DNA of 64,000 nucleotides from Flavobacterium bernardetii (lineage in GTDB: Bacteria > Bacteroidota > Bacteroidia > Flavobacteriales > Flavobacteriaceae), in the NCBI RefSeq assembly GCF_011305415.1, contig NZ_JAANOQ010000001.1, positions 769,631-833,630 of the forward strand, written 5' to 3'. A model generated the notes under the pieces. That model was given only the letters and a program-made list of their open reading frames with translations, was not told where the DNA came from and ran no database searches. A program made the translations under genes and the position numbers. Of the stretch, positions 8,008-15,718 are shown piece after piece (positions within the stretch are counted from its first letter, which is position 1; each line of letters opens with the position of its first letter).

Positions 8008-9387
8008 TTATCTTCTTCCTCTTCCAGAACTTTCACTGTTTCCTCTCGGTTGTGAATTTTCTCTTGGAGCTTGCATTCTTGGTTGTGAACCGCCGCTTCT
8101 TGGTGATTCCATTCTAGTCTGTGAATTTCCTCTAGGAGCATCCATTCTTGGTTGAGAATTACCTCTTGGTGCAGATTCAACTCTTGGGTTGTTATTTCCT
8201 CTAGGTTGAGACTCAGCTCTTGGAGTTCCTACTGATGCATTTTCTCTTGGCGTAGCTTCAACTCTTGGATTATTACTGTTTCCTCTAGGGTTATAAGTTC
8301 TCGGTTGAGACTCAGCTCTTGGAGTTCCTACAGATGCATTTCCTCTAGGCGTAGCTTCAACTCTAGGATTATTACTGTTTCCTCTAGGGGTATAAGTTCT
8401 CGGTTGAGACTCAGCTCTTGGAGTTCCTACAGATGCATTTTCTCTTGGCGTAGCTTCAACTCTTGGATTATTATTTCCTCTTGGAGATCCTACAGATGCA
8501 TTTCCTCTAGGCGTAGCTTCAACTCTTGGATTATTATTTCCTCTTGGCGAATTTGCAGCAATTGCATTTCCTCTTGGAGAATTTCCTCTAGGAGAACTTG
8601 TATTTGTATTTAGATCTCTTGTTCCAGGAGTACGTGTTTTAATTTGTCTGTTGTTATCCATTTCATATCTGTTTGAATAACCACTATTTCTGTGGGCAAA
8701 AGAACGATTTGGGTGACGCATTTCGTAACCATTTCCTCTTCTGCCATAATAAGCATTGTAAGCTGTATGACATCTTCTGTAGGAAACGTAATTATAGGAA
8801 TGTCCGAAATTAATATGAATTGAAATATTGTTTCTATATCTGAAAATAGGGAATGGAGACCAGTGAGAATAGTATGATGGATAATAACCCCAATACCATG
8901 ATGAACAATAAGGACGGTAATGATTTACCCAAAATGTAGTGTAAATTATTGGTGTATGAACATAAATTGGTTCATATATATAATTACTTCCATACATATA
9001 AACATCTCCAACTACCTGAATTTGAACTCTATTATTACTGTCTTTTTCAATTTCAACGGTGGCTACATCTTGAAAAACATCTTTTTCTAATACCGCTTGA
9101 ATAACTACAATATGTGCTCTTCCTTCAACAGATTCCACAACACGTAAATAATCTACTTGATTATCGTTGTTTAAATCTAAATTAGAAATTTGAGATTTTG
9201 GATCATTCAATCTTCTTTCGAAATCTTCTAAATTTGAAGCATCACCAAAAATAGAGGCAACAGCTTTTAAATCTAAGTTATCACTAATATCACTGCTGTT
9301 TGCAGTCACTGTAGTTTTATCCTGTGCGAATGTAGGAATGGCTAGTAGTAGCGAGCCTATGACTGAAGTAAATAATCGTGTTTTCAT
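8008..9387 (-). CDS. Secreted protein with Pro-Arg-Gly-Asn rich tandem repeats
   Basis: Function not recognised. A signal peptide covers about residues 1-21 (ending TFA-Q). Residues ~35-135 form a folded-looking region with a DLNNDNQVDYLRVVE segment like a dockerin or EF-hand loop. Next comes a Tyr/Trp/His/Asn-rich stretch (about 135-230), then ~210 residues of low complexity made of PRGN, PRVEATPR and PRAESQPR units, ending GRGRR. The tail is strongly basic. It contains a 33-residue unit repeated with a 99-bp DNA period. Related Flavobacterium proteins are usually called hypothetical; an envelope or nucleic-acid/polyanion-binding role is only a guess. A sigma-54-like sequence lies upstream. 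Confidence 0.8.
   Translation of the reverse strand: MKTRLFTSVIGSLLLAIPTFAQDKTTVTANSSDISDNLDLKAVASIFGDASNLEDFERRLNDPKSQISNLDLNNDNQVDYLRVVESVEGRAHIVVIQAVLEKDVFQDVATVEIEKDSNNRVQIQVVGDVYMYGSNYIYEPIYVHTPIIYTTFWVNHYRPYCSSWYWGYYPSYYSHWSPFPIFRYRNNISIHINFGHSYNYVSYRRCHTAYNAYYGRRGNGYEMRHPNRSFAHRNSGYSNRYEMDNNRQIKTRTPGTRDLNTNTSSPRGNSPRGNAIAANSPRGNNNPRVEATPRGNASVGSPRGNNNPRVEATPRENASVGTPRAESQPRTYTPRGNSNNPRVEATPRGNASVGTPRAESQPRTYNPRGNSNNPRVEATPRENASVGTPRAESQPRGNNNPRVESAPRGNSQPRMDAPRGNSQTRMESPRSGGSQPRMQAPRENSQPRGNSESSGRGRR
8204..8500. repeat. 99-bp tandem repeat inside the repeat-protein gene
   Basis: The word GGTTGAGACTCAGCTCTTGG begins at 8204, 8303 and 8402, an exact 99-bp period (33 codons), with only scattered differences between copies. 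The frame is preserved, so copy number can change the protein length without breaking it. Shorter PRGN-type repeats flank the array on both sides. Confidence 0.85.
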
Positions 9388-9424
9388 AATATTTAGTATT
9401 AAGTTACTTTTCTTTTTAATGTAA

Positions 9425-9442
9425 TTCCAATTATTGTGCCAA
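9425..9442 (-). promoter_or_regulatory. Possible sigma-54-type promoter (-24/-12)
   Basis: On the minus strand the 18 bases read TTGGCACAATAATTGGAA. This has a perfect TTGGCAC -24 block, and the -12 block has the correct 10-nt spacing but GG in place of GC. It sits about 40 bp before the ATG of the repeat-protein gene, leaving a plausible 5' UTR of roughly 28 nt. No TAnnTTTG box competes in this gap. Confidence 0.35.
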
Positions 9443-9505
9443 AGTTGATTTCTTAGGTTTTGTAATTTTATAATTTATTGTACATTAGCCTAAAATAAGG
9501 AGGTT

Positions 9506-10537
9506 ATGAGAATTTTAGTTTTGCTTTTTTCGTTTGTATTTATATCGTGTAAATCAACTTTTAAAGTTGTAGAACGCAAAGATATTGTGTTAGATTCAGT
9601 TTCAATCAGAGCCATTTTTCCAACAATTGATGGAGTTTGGTTTGGAGGAACGAATTCAAAAGCTGGTTTTGTAAGTTTTCAAAATGATTCGGATACCAAA
9701 ATTGTAAAACTTCAAAAAGAAATCACTGATTTTAGAAGTATGTCTAATTTTAGTAACGGTATTTTATTCCTAAATGCGGGTACACCTGCAAATATTTATG
9801 CTATGTCAACATTCGGATATAGTTGCGCTTCAAGCTTATTATATTCTGAAAGTGGTGAAAAAGTATTTTATGACAGTATGTTTATAGATGCTAAAACCAA
9901 ATTTGGTGTTATTATTGGCGATCCAACTGAAGATTGTTTATCCATATTATTAACGGAAGATTCTGGGAAAACTTGGAATAAAATTCCGTGTGCCAATCTA
10001 CCAAAGACTGTTGATGGTGAAGCTGCTTTTGCTGCAAGTGATACGAATGTAAAAATTGTAGATGGTGTAATTTTTATAATTTCTGGTGGAAAAAAATCGA
10101 GATTGTTTAAAAGTAAAGATAAAGGCAAAACTTGGGAAGTTTTTGAAACACCAATTATTCAAGGTGAAGCCATGACTGGCGCATTTTCAATGGATTTTTA
10201 CAATAAGAGAAAAGGAATAATTGTTGGTGGAAACTATGAGCAACAAAAAGACAATTCCGCTAATAAAGCCTTTACTAAAAATGGTGGAAAAACTTGGAAA
10301 CTTATTGCAGAAAATGAAGCATTTGGTTATGCTTCTTGTGTACAATTTATGCCAAAAAGCAATGGAAAAGTAATTTTCACTTGCGGAACTTCAGGTGTTT
10401 ATTATTCCTCTAATTATGGTAAAACATGGCATAAAATAATAGATGATACTGATTTTTACACATTACGATTTAGTAGTGAAAAGTTTATTTATTTAGCAGG
10501 AAGAAACAAAGTGACTAAAATAAAAATAAGCCATTAA
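9506..10537 (+). CDS. Lipoprotein with BNR/Asp-box (Ycf48-like) repeats
   Basis: Probable outer-membrane or periplasmic lipoprotein: a short hydrophobic signal ends in the lipobox FISC, with Cys15 as the lipidation site. The rest is a predicted beta-propeller with four Asp-box motifs (SGKTWNK, KGKTWEV, GGKTWKL, YGKTWHK) spaced along 343 residues, as in Ycf48/photosystem-assembly-like and sialidase-like propellers. No catalytic residues of sialidases are evident, so a structural or binding role is more likely. AAGGAGG at 9497-9503 is a perfect Shine-Dalgarno match, but only two bases separate it from the ATG. A stem around the stop codon may end transcription. Confidence 0.85.
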   Translation: MRILVLLFSFVFISCKSTFKVVERKDIVLDSVSIRAIFPTIDGVWFGGTNSKAGFVSFQNDSDTKIVKLQKEITDFRSMSNFSNGILFLNAGTPANIYAMSTFGYSCASSLLYSESGEKVFYDSMFIDAKTKFGVIIGDPTEDCLSILLTEDSGKTWNKIPCANLPKTVDGEAAFAASDTNVKIVDGVIFIISGGKKSRLFKSKDKGKTWEVFETPIIQGEAMTGAFSMDFYNKRKGIIVGGNYEQQKDNSANKAFTKNGGKTWKLIAENEAFGYASCVQFMPKSNGKVIFTCGTSGVYYSSNYGKTWHKIIDDTDFYTLRFSSEKFIYLAGRNKVTKIKISH

Positions 10538-10555
10538 AATAATATTAATGGCTTA
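10527..10555. terminator. 11-bp stem at the stop codon, possible terminator
   Basis: TAAGCCATTAA (10527-10537, containing the TAA stop) pairs with TTAATGGCTTA (10545-10555). There is no T run afterwards, so termination is uncertain. It lies between convergent genes. Confidence 0.4.
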
Positions 10556-10589
10556 AATTGGGTTCAAATAAAAAACTTATAATCAGTTT

Positions 10590-11039
10590 TTATCGTCTAG
10601 GCGGAGGAGGATTTCCTCTGCGGTCTTTTAATTTTTCTAATAATTTTCTATGGAATTCTTGTTCCAATCTTTCTAGTTTTAAAACCTTATCAGCTGATAT
10701 AACTGGAATAAGCTCAGCACGCATTTTCTTTTTCAAAGCCATTACTTCCGCTTCTTTTTCTTCCGCTTCTTCAATTTTCTTTAAAGCTTCTTCATCTGTT
10801 CCATTTCGTTTTTGATGACGAAGTTTCATCTGTGCTTCTTTTAAATCCATTATTTTGCCATCGTACTTATTATAAATAGGCCAAAATTTTTCAGCTTCTT
10901 CAGTAGTAAGTCCTAATTTCTGGGAAATGAATGCTATTTTTAAAGATTTGATTCTTTCTTTTCTAGCATCATTTTCCTGACTAAATCCAAATTGAATGGA
11001 TAATAGAAATAAGAATATATAAGTAATTTTATTTTTCAT
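10590..11039 (-). CDS. Secreted Spy/CpxP-like protein, sensor partner of ECF sigma factor
   Basis: Small periplasmic protein of 149 residues: signal peptide (about 1-20, ending GFS-Q), then a highly charged helical region with LTTEEAEKFWPIYNKYD, a pattern seen in Flavobacteriia proteins annotated as sensor of ECF-type sigma factor and resembling the LTxxQ motif of Spy/CpxP. It ends RRGNPPPPRR. It is third on the minus strand after the sigma gene and a membrane protein, suggesting an envelope-stress signalling cassette. Exact biochemical function is not known from the sequence. Confidence 0.85.
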   Translation of the reverse strand: MKNKITYIFLFLLSIQFGFSQENDARKERIKSLKIAFISQKLGLTTEEAEKFWPIYNKYDGKIMDLKEAQMKLRHQKRNGTDEEALKKIEEAEEKEAEVMALKKKMRAELIPVISADKVLKLERLEQEFHRKLLEKLKDRRGNPPPPRR

Positions 11040-11068
11040 AATATTTATTTTTTATCTAAACTTATACT

Positions 11069-11527
11069 TTAATTAAGTGAATTTAAATCATTATAGATTA
11101 ATTCATTTTCTAATTCAGCTAAATCTTCACTATCTAACATAGAACCGACTTCATAAATGCTTAAATCTTCCGATTGCATTTCTAAATAATTCATTTCTGC
11201 AATTTGATTTTTATTCGTTTCAACAGAATTATATAGCATTGGAGAAACAATAGTTAGTAATAAAATAGCTGCAATTCCACTTACTTTATAAAGTGTTGCT
11301 TTTAGTTGAATTACTTTTGTTTTAGAATGATTTAGTTTACTTAATATTTTCGCTTCATTTTTTTCAAAATAGTTATCAGGCACAATAAAACCACTCGTTT
11401 CTGGAAGCAAGGTTGTGTTTACTTCACCACTAATTTTTTCGAATAACTTATCTGAAAAAGTATCGAAATAATCGGATGGGGTAGTAAACCCATTTTTAAT
11501 TTTATTATTATCTAAATTTGTTTTCAT
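11069..11527 (-). CDS. Single-span membrane protein, probable anti-sigma factor
   Basis: 152 residues, no conserved family recognised with certainty. The N-terminal ~75 residues are polar and would be cytosolic, with two F-x-x-P-x-x-Y/D-Y-F-[DE] motifs (GFTTPSDYFD and GFIVPDNYFE) that look like a duplicated short element. A single transmembrane helix follows at about 84-101 (VSGIAAILLLTIVSPML), then an acidic periplasmic tail. Position directly downstream of the ECF sigma gene and this topology fit an anti-sigma factor holding the sigma factor at the membrane. That role is inferred from context. Confidence 0.75.
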   Translation of the reverse strand: MKTNLDNNKIKNGFTTPSDYFDTFSDKLFEKISGEVNTTLLPETSGFIVPDNYFEKNEAKILSKLNHSKTKVIQLKATLYKVSGIAAILLLTIVSPMLYNSVETNKNQIAEMNYLEMQSEDLSIYEVGSMLDSEDLAELENELIYNDLNSLN

Positions 11528-11579
11528 TTGTGCTGAATTTATTTCAGTTATCTATTAGACCTTAATTTTATTAAAAGGT

Positions 11580-12122
11580 TTAATTCGTTTTTAAATATTC
11601 TTCAATTTTTTTTACCGCGTGGTGATAGTTTGCTTTTAATCCGCCAACTGATATATCAAGTATTTCGCTCATTTTTTCATATTTCATTTCTTCAAAATAC
11701 TTCATTTTAAAAACAAGTTGCTGTTTTTCAGGTAATTTAGCAATGGCTTTTTGCAATTTCAATTGAATTTCATTACCTTCAAAATACACATCTGATTCTA
11801 AATTCATAATGGCTTTTTGTTGCACTTCTTCATTAGAAATCCCTTGTTTTTTAGCGCGTTGTTCAATAAAAGTCAACGATTCGTTCGTAGCAATTCGGTA
11901 AATCCAAGAATACAATTTACTTTCTCCTTTGAAATTTTTGATATTCGAAAAAACTTTAATAAACGTATTTTGTAGCACATCATCAGCGTCATCATGATTT
12001 AAAACAATATTTCTAATGTGATAATACAAGGGTTTCTGATAATGTTGTACCAATTGCTTAAACGCACTATTTTGCGTTTTCGGGTTAATTAAAGCTTCTA
12101 TAAATAGTTTCTCTTCTTGCAA
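11580..12122 (-). CDS. ECF-type RNA polymerase sigma factor
   Basis: Alternative sigma factor. Region 2 is seen as DADDVLQNTFIKVFSNI with the -10-recognition segment KLYSWIYRIATNESLTF. Region 4 is LPEKQQLVFKMKYFEEMKYEKMSEILDISVGGLKANYHHAVKK, a helix-turn-helix for the -35 element (given here as its key residues LPEKQ and GGLKANYHH). No ATG fits the N-terminus. Candidate starts are TTG at 12122 (MQEEKLFIEAL), which gives the usual family length, or TTG at 12161. I chose 12122. It heads a three-gene minus-strand cassette and is probably autoregulated with its membrane and secreted partners. Confidence 0.88.
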   Translation of the reverse strand: MQEEKLFIEALINPKTQNSAFKQLVQHYQKPLYYHIRNIVLNHDDADDVLQNTFIKVFSNIKNFKGESKLYSWIYRIATNESLTFIEQRAKKQGISNEEVQQKAIMNLESDVYFEGNEIQLKLQKAIAKLPEKQQLVFKMKYFEEMKYEKMSEILDISVGGLKANYHHAVKKIEEYLKTN

Positions 12123-12188
12123 AATTACAACGGATTTTATTATTTGACTAAAGTTATACAAAAAGGTTTAATTACGAAGTAAATTTTT

Positions 12189-12196
12189 TAAATTCG
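12189..12196 (+). promoter_or_regulatory. TAAATTCG near-consensus -7 element
   Basis: One base from TAnnTTTG and 15 nt upstream of the HAD phosphatase start. The same TTCG variant recurs before several genes in this window. Confidence 0.35.
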
Positions 12197-12211
12197 CAAA
12201 AAATTTAAATC

Positions 12212-12862
12212 ATGTTACAAACAGTTATTTTTGATATGGATGGTGTAATTGTGGATACAGAACCTGTTCATCATTATGCTTATTTTCAACATTTTAAAGA
12301 ATTAAATATTGAAGTTACAGCAGAAATGTTTGCCACTTTTACAGGAAATTCTACAAAAAATGTTTTTCAAAAAATTAAAGATAATTTCGGAATCACTACA
12401 GACACAGAGACTTTAGTACAACGAAAAAGATCTATTTTTAATGAAGCTTTTGATACTAAAGAAGATTTATTTCTAATAGAAGGCGTGGAAGATTTAATTA
12501 AAAATTTACACCTTAGAGGTATTCAAATGGTTTTAGCTTCTTCAGCTTCTAAAGTAACGATTGAAAGAGTTTTTAATAGATTTAATTTGAATCAATACTT
12601 TTCACATATTGTTTCTGGTGAAGATTTTCCACAATCGAAACCCAATCCAGCAATTTTTATTGAAGCCGTACGATTATCAAATACGCCTAAAGAAAATTGC
12701 ATTATCATTGAAGATAGTACGAACGGAATTAAAGCCGCACACGCTTCTGGAGTATTTTGCGTTGGATATAAAAGCGTAAATACAAAGAAACAAGACTATA
12801 GTTTAGCCAATATCGTAATTGATAGATTTGAAGAATTGGATATAGAGAAGGTGTTGGGATAA
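12212..12862 (+). CDS. HAD-IA phosphatase, beta-phosphoglucomutase-like
   Basis: Haloacid dehalogenase superfamily hydrolase of 216 residues. Motif I is FDMDGVIVDTE (nucleophile and acid Asp pair), motif II lies in LASSAS, motif III Lys is in the SKPNPAIF segment, and motif IV is IIEDSTNGIKAA. The helical cap between motifs I and II marks subfamily IA, close to beta-phosphoglucomutase and sugar-phosphate phosphatases. The substrate cannot be told from the sequence. It is divergent from the ECF sigma gene and convergent with photolyase, with only one base between the two stop codons. Confidence 0.9.
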   Translation: MLQTVIFDMDGVIVDTEPVHHYAYFQHFKELNIEVTAEMFATFTGNSTKNVFQKIKDNFGITTDTETLVQRKRSIFNEAFDTKEDLFLIEGVEDLIKNLHLRGIQMVLASSASKVTIERVFNRFNLNQYFSHIVSGEDFPQSKPNPAIFIEAVRLSNTPKENCIIIEDSTNGIKAAHASGVFCVGYKSVNTKKQDYSLANIVIDRFEELDIEKVLG

Positions 12863-12863
12863 T

Positions 12864-14153
12864 TTACCCAACCGCTTCTTTATAAACGCGTAAGCATTTT
12901 TCTCTAGCTTCTTTGTGATCTACAATTGGATTTGGATAATATGGCGTTTCTAATTCAGGAACCCATTTTTTGATGTATTTTAATTCCTTGTCAAATTTTT
13001 TAATTTGTTCAGTAGGATTAAAAATTCTGAAATAAGGCGCAGCATCTACACCAGAACCTGCAGCCCATTGCCAATTTCCAACATTGCTAGCTTGTTCATA
13101 ATCTAATAATTTTGAAGCGAAATAAGTTTCGCCCCAACGCCAATCGATTAATAAATGTTTGCATAAGAAACTCGCCACTACCATTCGTACACGATTATGC
13201 ATGTGTCCGGTTACATTTAATTCTCTCATTCCAGCGTCAACCATTGGATAACCTGTTTTTCCTTCACACCATTTTTGAAATAAAACTTCATTATTCACCC
13301 ATTTTATTTCATCATATTTAGGTTTGAAACTTTGCGTTTTAGTATGTGGAAAATGCCATAGAATTTGCATAAAAAATTCTCTCCAAATTAATTCTTTTAA
13401 ATAGGTTTCATTCTGAAATTTAACCGCATATTGCACTAATTTTCGAATACTAATGGTTCCAAATCGCAAATGAATACCAATTAAAGAAGTTCCGTTTTTT
13501 AAAGCTGGGAAATTTCTCGTGGCTTCGTATTCTGTAACTAATTTTTCTGAAATATTGTATTCTGGTAATGGAATAGTTGTTTTTTCAAAACCTATTTCAT
13601 TCAATGATAAAAAAGGGTAGGAATGTGGTGAAATTTTATCTAATACTGTTTCAGACGGATAAATAACTAAATTAGTTTCTTTTAATTTCGCTTTCCATTT
13701 ATTAGAATACGGTGTATAAACCACATAAGGCAAACCATCATCTTTAGTAATTTCTGATTTTTCAAAAATGACTTGATCTTTACACGTTTTAAATTCGATT
13801 TTCTGTTTTTTAAATAATTCGTTTAGCGCTACATCTCTTTTTCTGGCATACGGTTCATAATCATGATTGGTATACACCGAAGTAATTTTGTTTTCTAAGA
13901 TTAACTTTTCGAAAATTTCAAGTGGCTTACCATAGAATACCGCTAACGATTTATTGATTTTAATTAATTCAGAATTAATTTTATCTAATTGATTGTGAAT
14001 AAAAGTGACACGAGCATCATTTTTATCTAAGTGTTGCAAAATGGTTTCATCGAAAATAAAAATAGGCAAAACAGCTGCATTATCCTGCAAAGCGTGAAAT
14101 AATGCGGTATTATCCTCTAAACGTAAATCTCTTCTAAACCAAAAAACAGTCAT
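12864..14153 (-). CDS. phr: Deoxyribodipyrimidine photolyase / cryptochrome family
   Basis: Light-driven repair of UV-induced pyrimidine dimers, using FADH- and an antenna chromophore. ATG at 14153 (MTVFWFRRDLRLEDN) is chosen because this is where the family begins and because it lies one base after the stop of the upstream gene. An earlier in-frame start at 14180 would overlap that gene. The N-terminal Rossmann-like antenna domain and the helical FAD domain are both present. FAD-binding residues appear in ELIWREFFMQILWHFP, WCEGKTGYPMVDAGMRE and the LLDYEQASNVGNWQWAAG segment with its conserved Trp residues. The 429-residue length is normal for class I CPD photolyase. Confidence 0.94.
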   Translation of the reverse strand: MTVFWFRRDLRLEDNTALFHALQDNAAVLPIFIFDETILQHLDKNDARVTFIHNQLDKINSELIKINKSLAVFYGKPLEIFEKLILENKITSVYTNHDYEPYARKRDVALNELFKKQKIEFKTCKDQVIFEKSEITKDDGLPYVVYTPYSNKWKAKLKETNLVIYPSETVLDKISPHSYPFLSLNEIGFEKTTIPLPEYNISEKLVTEYEATRNFPALKNGTSLIGIHLRFGTISIRKLVQYAVKFQNETYLKELIWREFFMQILWHFPHTKTQSFKPKYDEIKWVNNEVLFQKWCEGKTGYPMVDAGMRELNVTGHMHNRVRMVVASFLCKHLLIDWRWGETYFASKLLDYEQASNVGNWQWAAGSGVDAAPYFRIFNPTEQIKKFDKELKYIKKWVPELETPYYPNPIVDHKEAREKCLRVYKEAVG

Positions 14154-14154
14154 C

Positions 14155-14619
14155 TTATTTAAATTCTCCAAAAAGTTCAATTAATTTTTTTCTTCTGTAT
14201 TCAAATATCTCATTTAATTTTGGTTTTACAAGAAAAGGATGCACCAATTGACCTAAAATTCCCATTGGGACTTTATAATCAATACTATCTTCCATTTCAA
14301 CTCCACCAGGAATTTCCTTGATGAAATGCTTGTGATGCCATAAAGCATAAGGTCCAAAACGTTGTTCATCAACAAAATATTCCCCTTTGACTACGTGCGT
14401 AATTTCTGTAACCCATTTGGTTTTAATTCCTAAAATAGGTGTTACAATGTACTGAATTATTTGTCCAGCATACATTGGTCTGTCAGCGCCACTTAAAATA
14501 TCAAAACTCATATACTCAGGAGTAATTGCTTTTAAGTTTTCTGGACTTGATAAAAACTCCCAAGCTTGTTCTTTAGTAATGGGTAAGTTCTGTTTGGTAT
14601 GAATATTGTATATTTTCAT
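14155..14619 (-). CDS. SRPBCC (START-like) ligand-binding protein
   Basis: 154 residues with the helix-grip fold of polyketide cyclase/SRPBCC proteins: an N-terminal PITKEQAWEFLSSPENL segment and a WVTEITHVVKGEYFVDEQRFGPY core. Such genes are very often paired with photolyase or nucleoside-diphosphate sugar epimerase genes in Bacteroidota, but their ligand is unknown. It precedes photolyase with a 1-nt gap, indicating translational coupling. A TATATTTG box lies 18 nt upstream of its ATG. Confidence 0.88.
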   Translation of the reverse strand: MKIYNIHTKQNLPITKEQAWEFLSSPENLKAITPEYMSFDILSGADRPMYAGQIIQYIVTPILGIKTKWVTEITHVVKGEYFVDEQRFGPYALWHHKHFIKEIPGGVEMEDSIDYKVPMGILGQLVHPFLVKPKLNEIFEYRRKKLIELFGEFK

Positions 14620-14637
14620 TTGTAAATTTATTTATTG

Positions 14638-14645
14638 CAAATATA
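14638..14645 (-). promoter_or_regulatory. -7 element (TATATTTG) for the SRPBCC-photolyase operon
   Basis: Exact TAnnTTTG on the minus strand, 18 nt before the ATG. No TTG at the -33 distance. Confidence 0.55.
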
Positions 14646-14702
14646 CAATTGTTTAATCTTTTTTAATATAAATTAAACAAAATAATTTATTTATATTTTT
14701 AT

Positions 14703-14710
14703 TAACTTTG
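14703..14710 (+). promoter_or_regulatory. -7 element (TAACTTTG) for the DUF2911 gene
   Basis: Exact TAnnTTTG match, 43 nt upstream of the DUF2911 ATG. The -33 TTG is replaced by a T-rich stretch. Confidence 0.55.
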
Positions 14711-14753
14711 TATAATCATTAATTGCTTTAAATTAGCAAAAAAAAAGATACTT

Positions 14754-15599
14754 ATGAAAAGATTTATTGTTTTAAGTTTATTATTAATTACTGGGATTTC
14801 ATTTGCTCAAATTACTATTCCGCAAGCGAGTCCGATTTCTAAAGTAGATCAAACTGTAGGTTTAACTCAAATTAGAGTAGATTATCACAGGCCTAGCGCA
14901 AAAGGAAGAGCCGTTTATGGTGAATTGGTTCCTTATGGGAAAAATTGGAGAACAGGTGCAAACGAAAACACAACAATTACTTTTTCAGAAGATGTAATAA
15001 TTGATGGAAAACCATTAGCGCAAGGAACTTACGCATTATATACAACTCCAAAAGCTGATTCTTGGGATATTATTTTTTACAAAGAAACAGGAAATTGGGG
15101 ATTACCAGAAGAATGGAAAGAAGACAAAGTTGCTTTAAAAACTTCTGCAAAACCAGAAAGTTTAAACAGATTAGTGGAAACTTTTACCATTTCATTTAAT
15201 AATGTGACAACTGAAGCGGCTAATTTAGAATTATCTTGGGAAAAAACTTTGGTTTCTGTTAAGATTGATGTTCCTACTCAAAAAATAGTGTTGAAAACTA
15301 TTGAAGATACTATGAACGGACCGTCAGCAAATGAATATTATACGTGTTCACAATATTATTACCAATCGAACACCGACTTAAATAAAGCGTTAATCTGGAT
15401 CAGTCAAGGTATTGCTTTATCAGGTGAAAAAGTTCCATTTTGGTACCACAGATTAAAATCACTAATTCAATTTAAATTAGGAGATAAAAAAGGAGCTATT
15501 GAAAGTGCAAAATTGTCTTTAGCAGGAGCAACCGCTGAAAAAAACGAAGATTATATCAAACAAAATAAAGATAGTATCGAATTGTGGTCTAAAAAATAA
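14754..15599 (+). CDS. Secreted DUF2911 protein with C-terminal helical region
   Basis: 281 residues with a signal peptide (about 1-18, ending SFA-Q). The DUF2911 domain fills roughly 25-170: VDYHRPSAKGR, VPYGKNWRTGANENTTI and PLAQGTYALYTTPKADSWDIIF are the conserved blocks. The last ~90 residues are helical, TPR-like. The family is widespread in Bacteroidota and has no assigned function. It stands alone between a photolyase operon and the MITE-like hairpin, which may terminate it. Confidence 0.9.
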   Translation: MKRFIVLSLLLITGISFAQITIPQASPISKVDQTVGLTQIRVDYHRPSAKGRAVYGELVPYGKNWRTGANENTTITFSEDVIIDGKPLAQGTYALYTTPKADSWDIIFYKETGNWGLPEEWKEDKVALKTSAKPESLNRLVETFTISFNNVTTEAANLELSWEKTLVSVKIDVPTQKIVLKTIEDTMNGPSANEYYTCSQYYYQSNTDLNKALIWISQGIALSGEKVPFWYHRLKSLIQFKLGDKKGAIESAKLSLAGATAEKNEDYIKQNKDSIELWSKK

Positions 15600-15622
15600 T
15601 TCGTAACTTTATACTATAAAAT

Positions 15623-15711
15623 AAGGCTGTCTAATTAATAGGAAAACCAAAGGTTAGAAATTCTGGATTTACTTCAGAATAAAGGTTTTCGAGACTTTTT
15701 AGACAGCCTCT
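15623..15711. mobile_element. MITE-like structured element, also acting as terminator
   Basis: About 87 bp bounded by perfect 9-bp inverted repeats AGGCTGTCT (15624-15632) and AGACAGCCT (15701-15709). Inside are two more nested stems: GGAAAACC/GGTTTTC (15641-15648 with 15684-15690) and ATTCTG/CAGAAT (15660-15665 with 15675-15680). GGCTGTCT ends are reminiscent of the terminal repeats of some transposon families, so this may be a non-autonomous remnant. A T run (15711-15716) follows the plus-strand stem, so it can also terminate the DUF2911 transcript. No transposase is present. Confidence 0.55.
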
Positions 15712-15718
15712 TTTTTGT

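Noticed and set aside
8305..8613. Plus-strand Ser/Arg-rich frame over the repeat-protein gene
   Set aside because: Repeats in the opposite frame give a low-complexity shadow, no start context.
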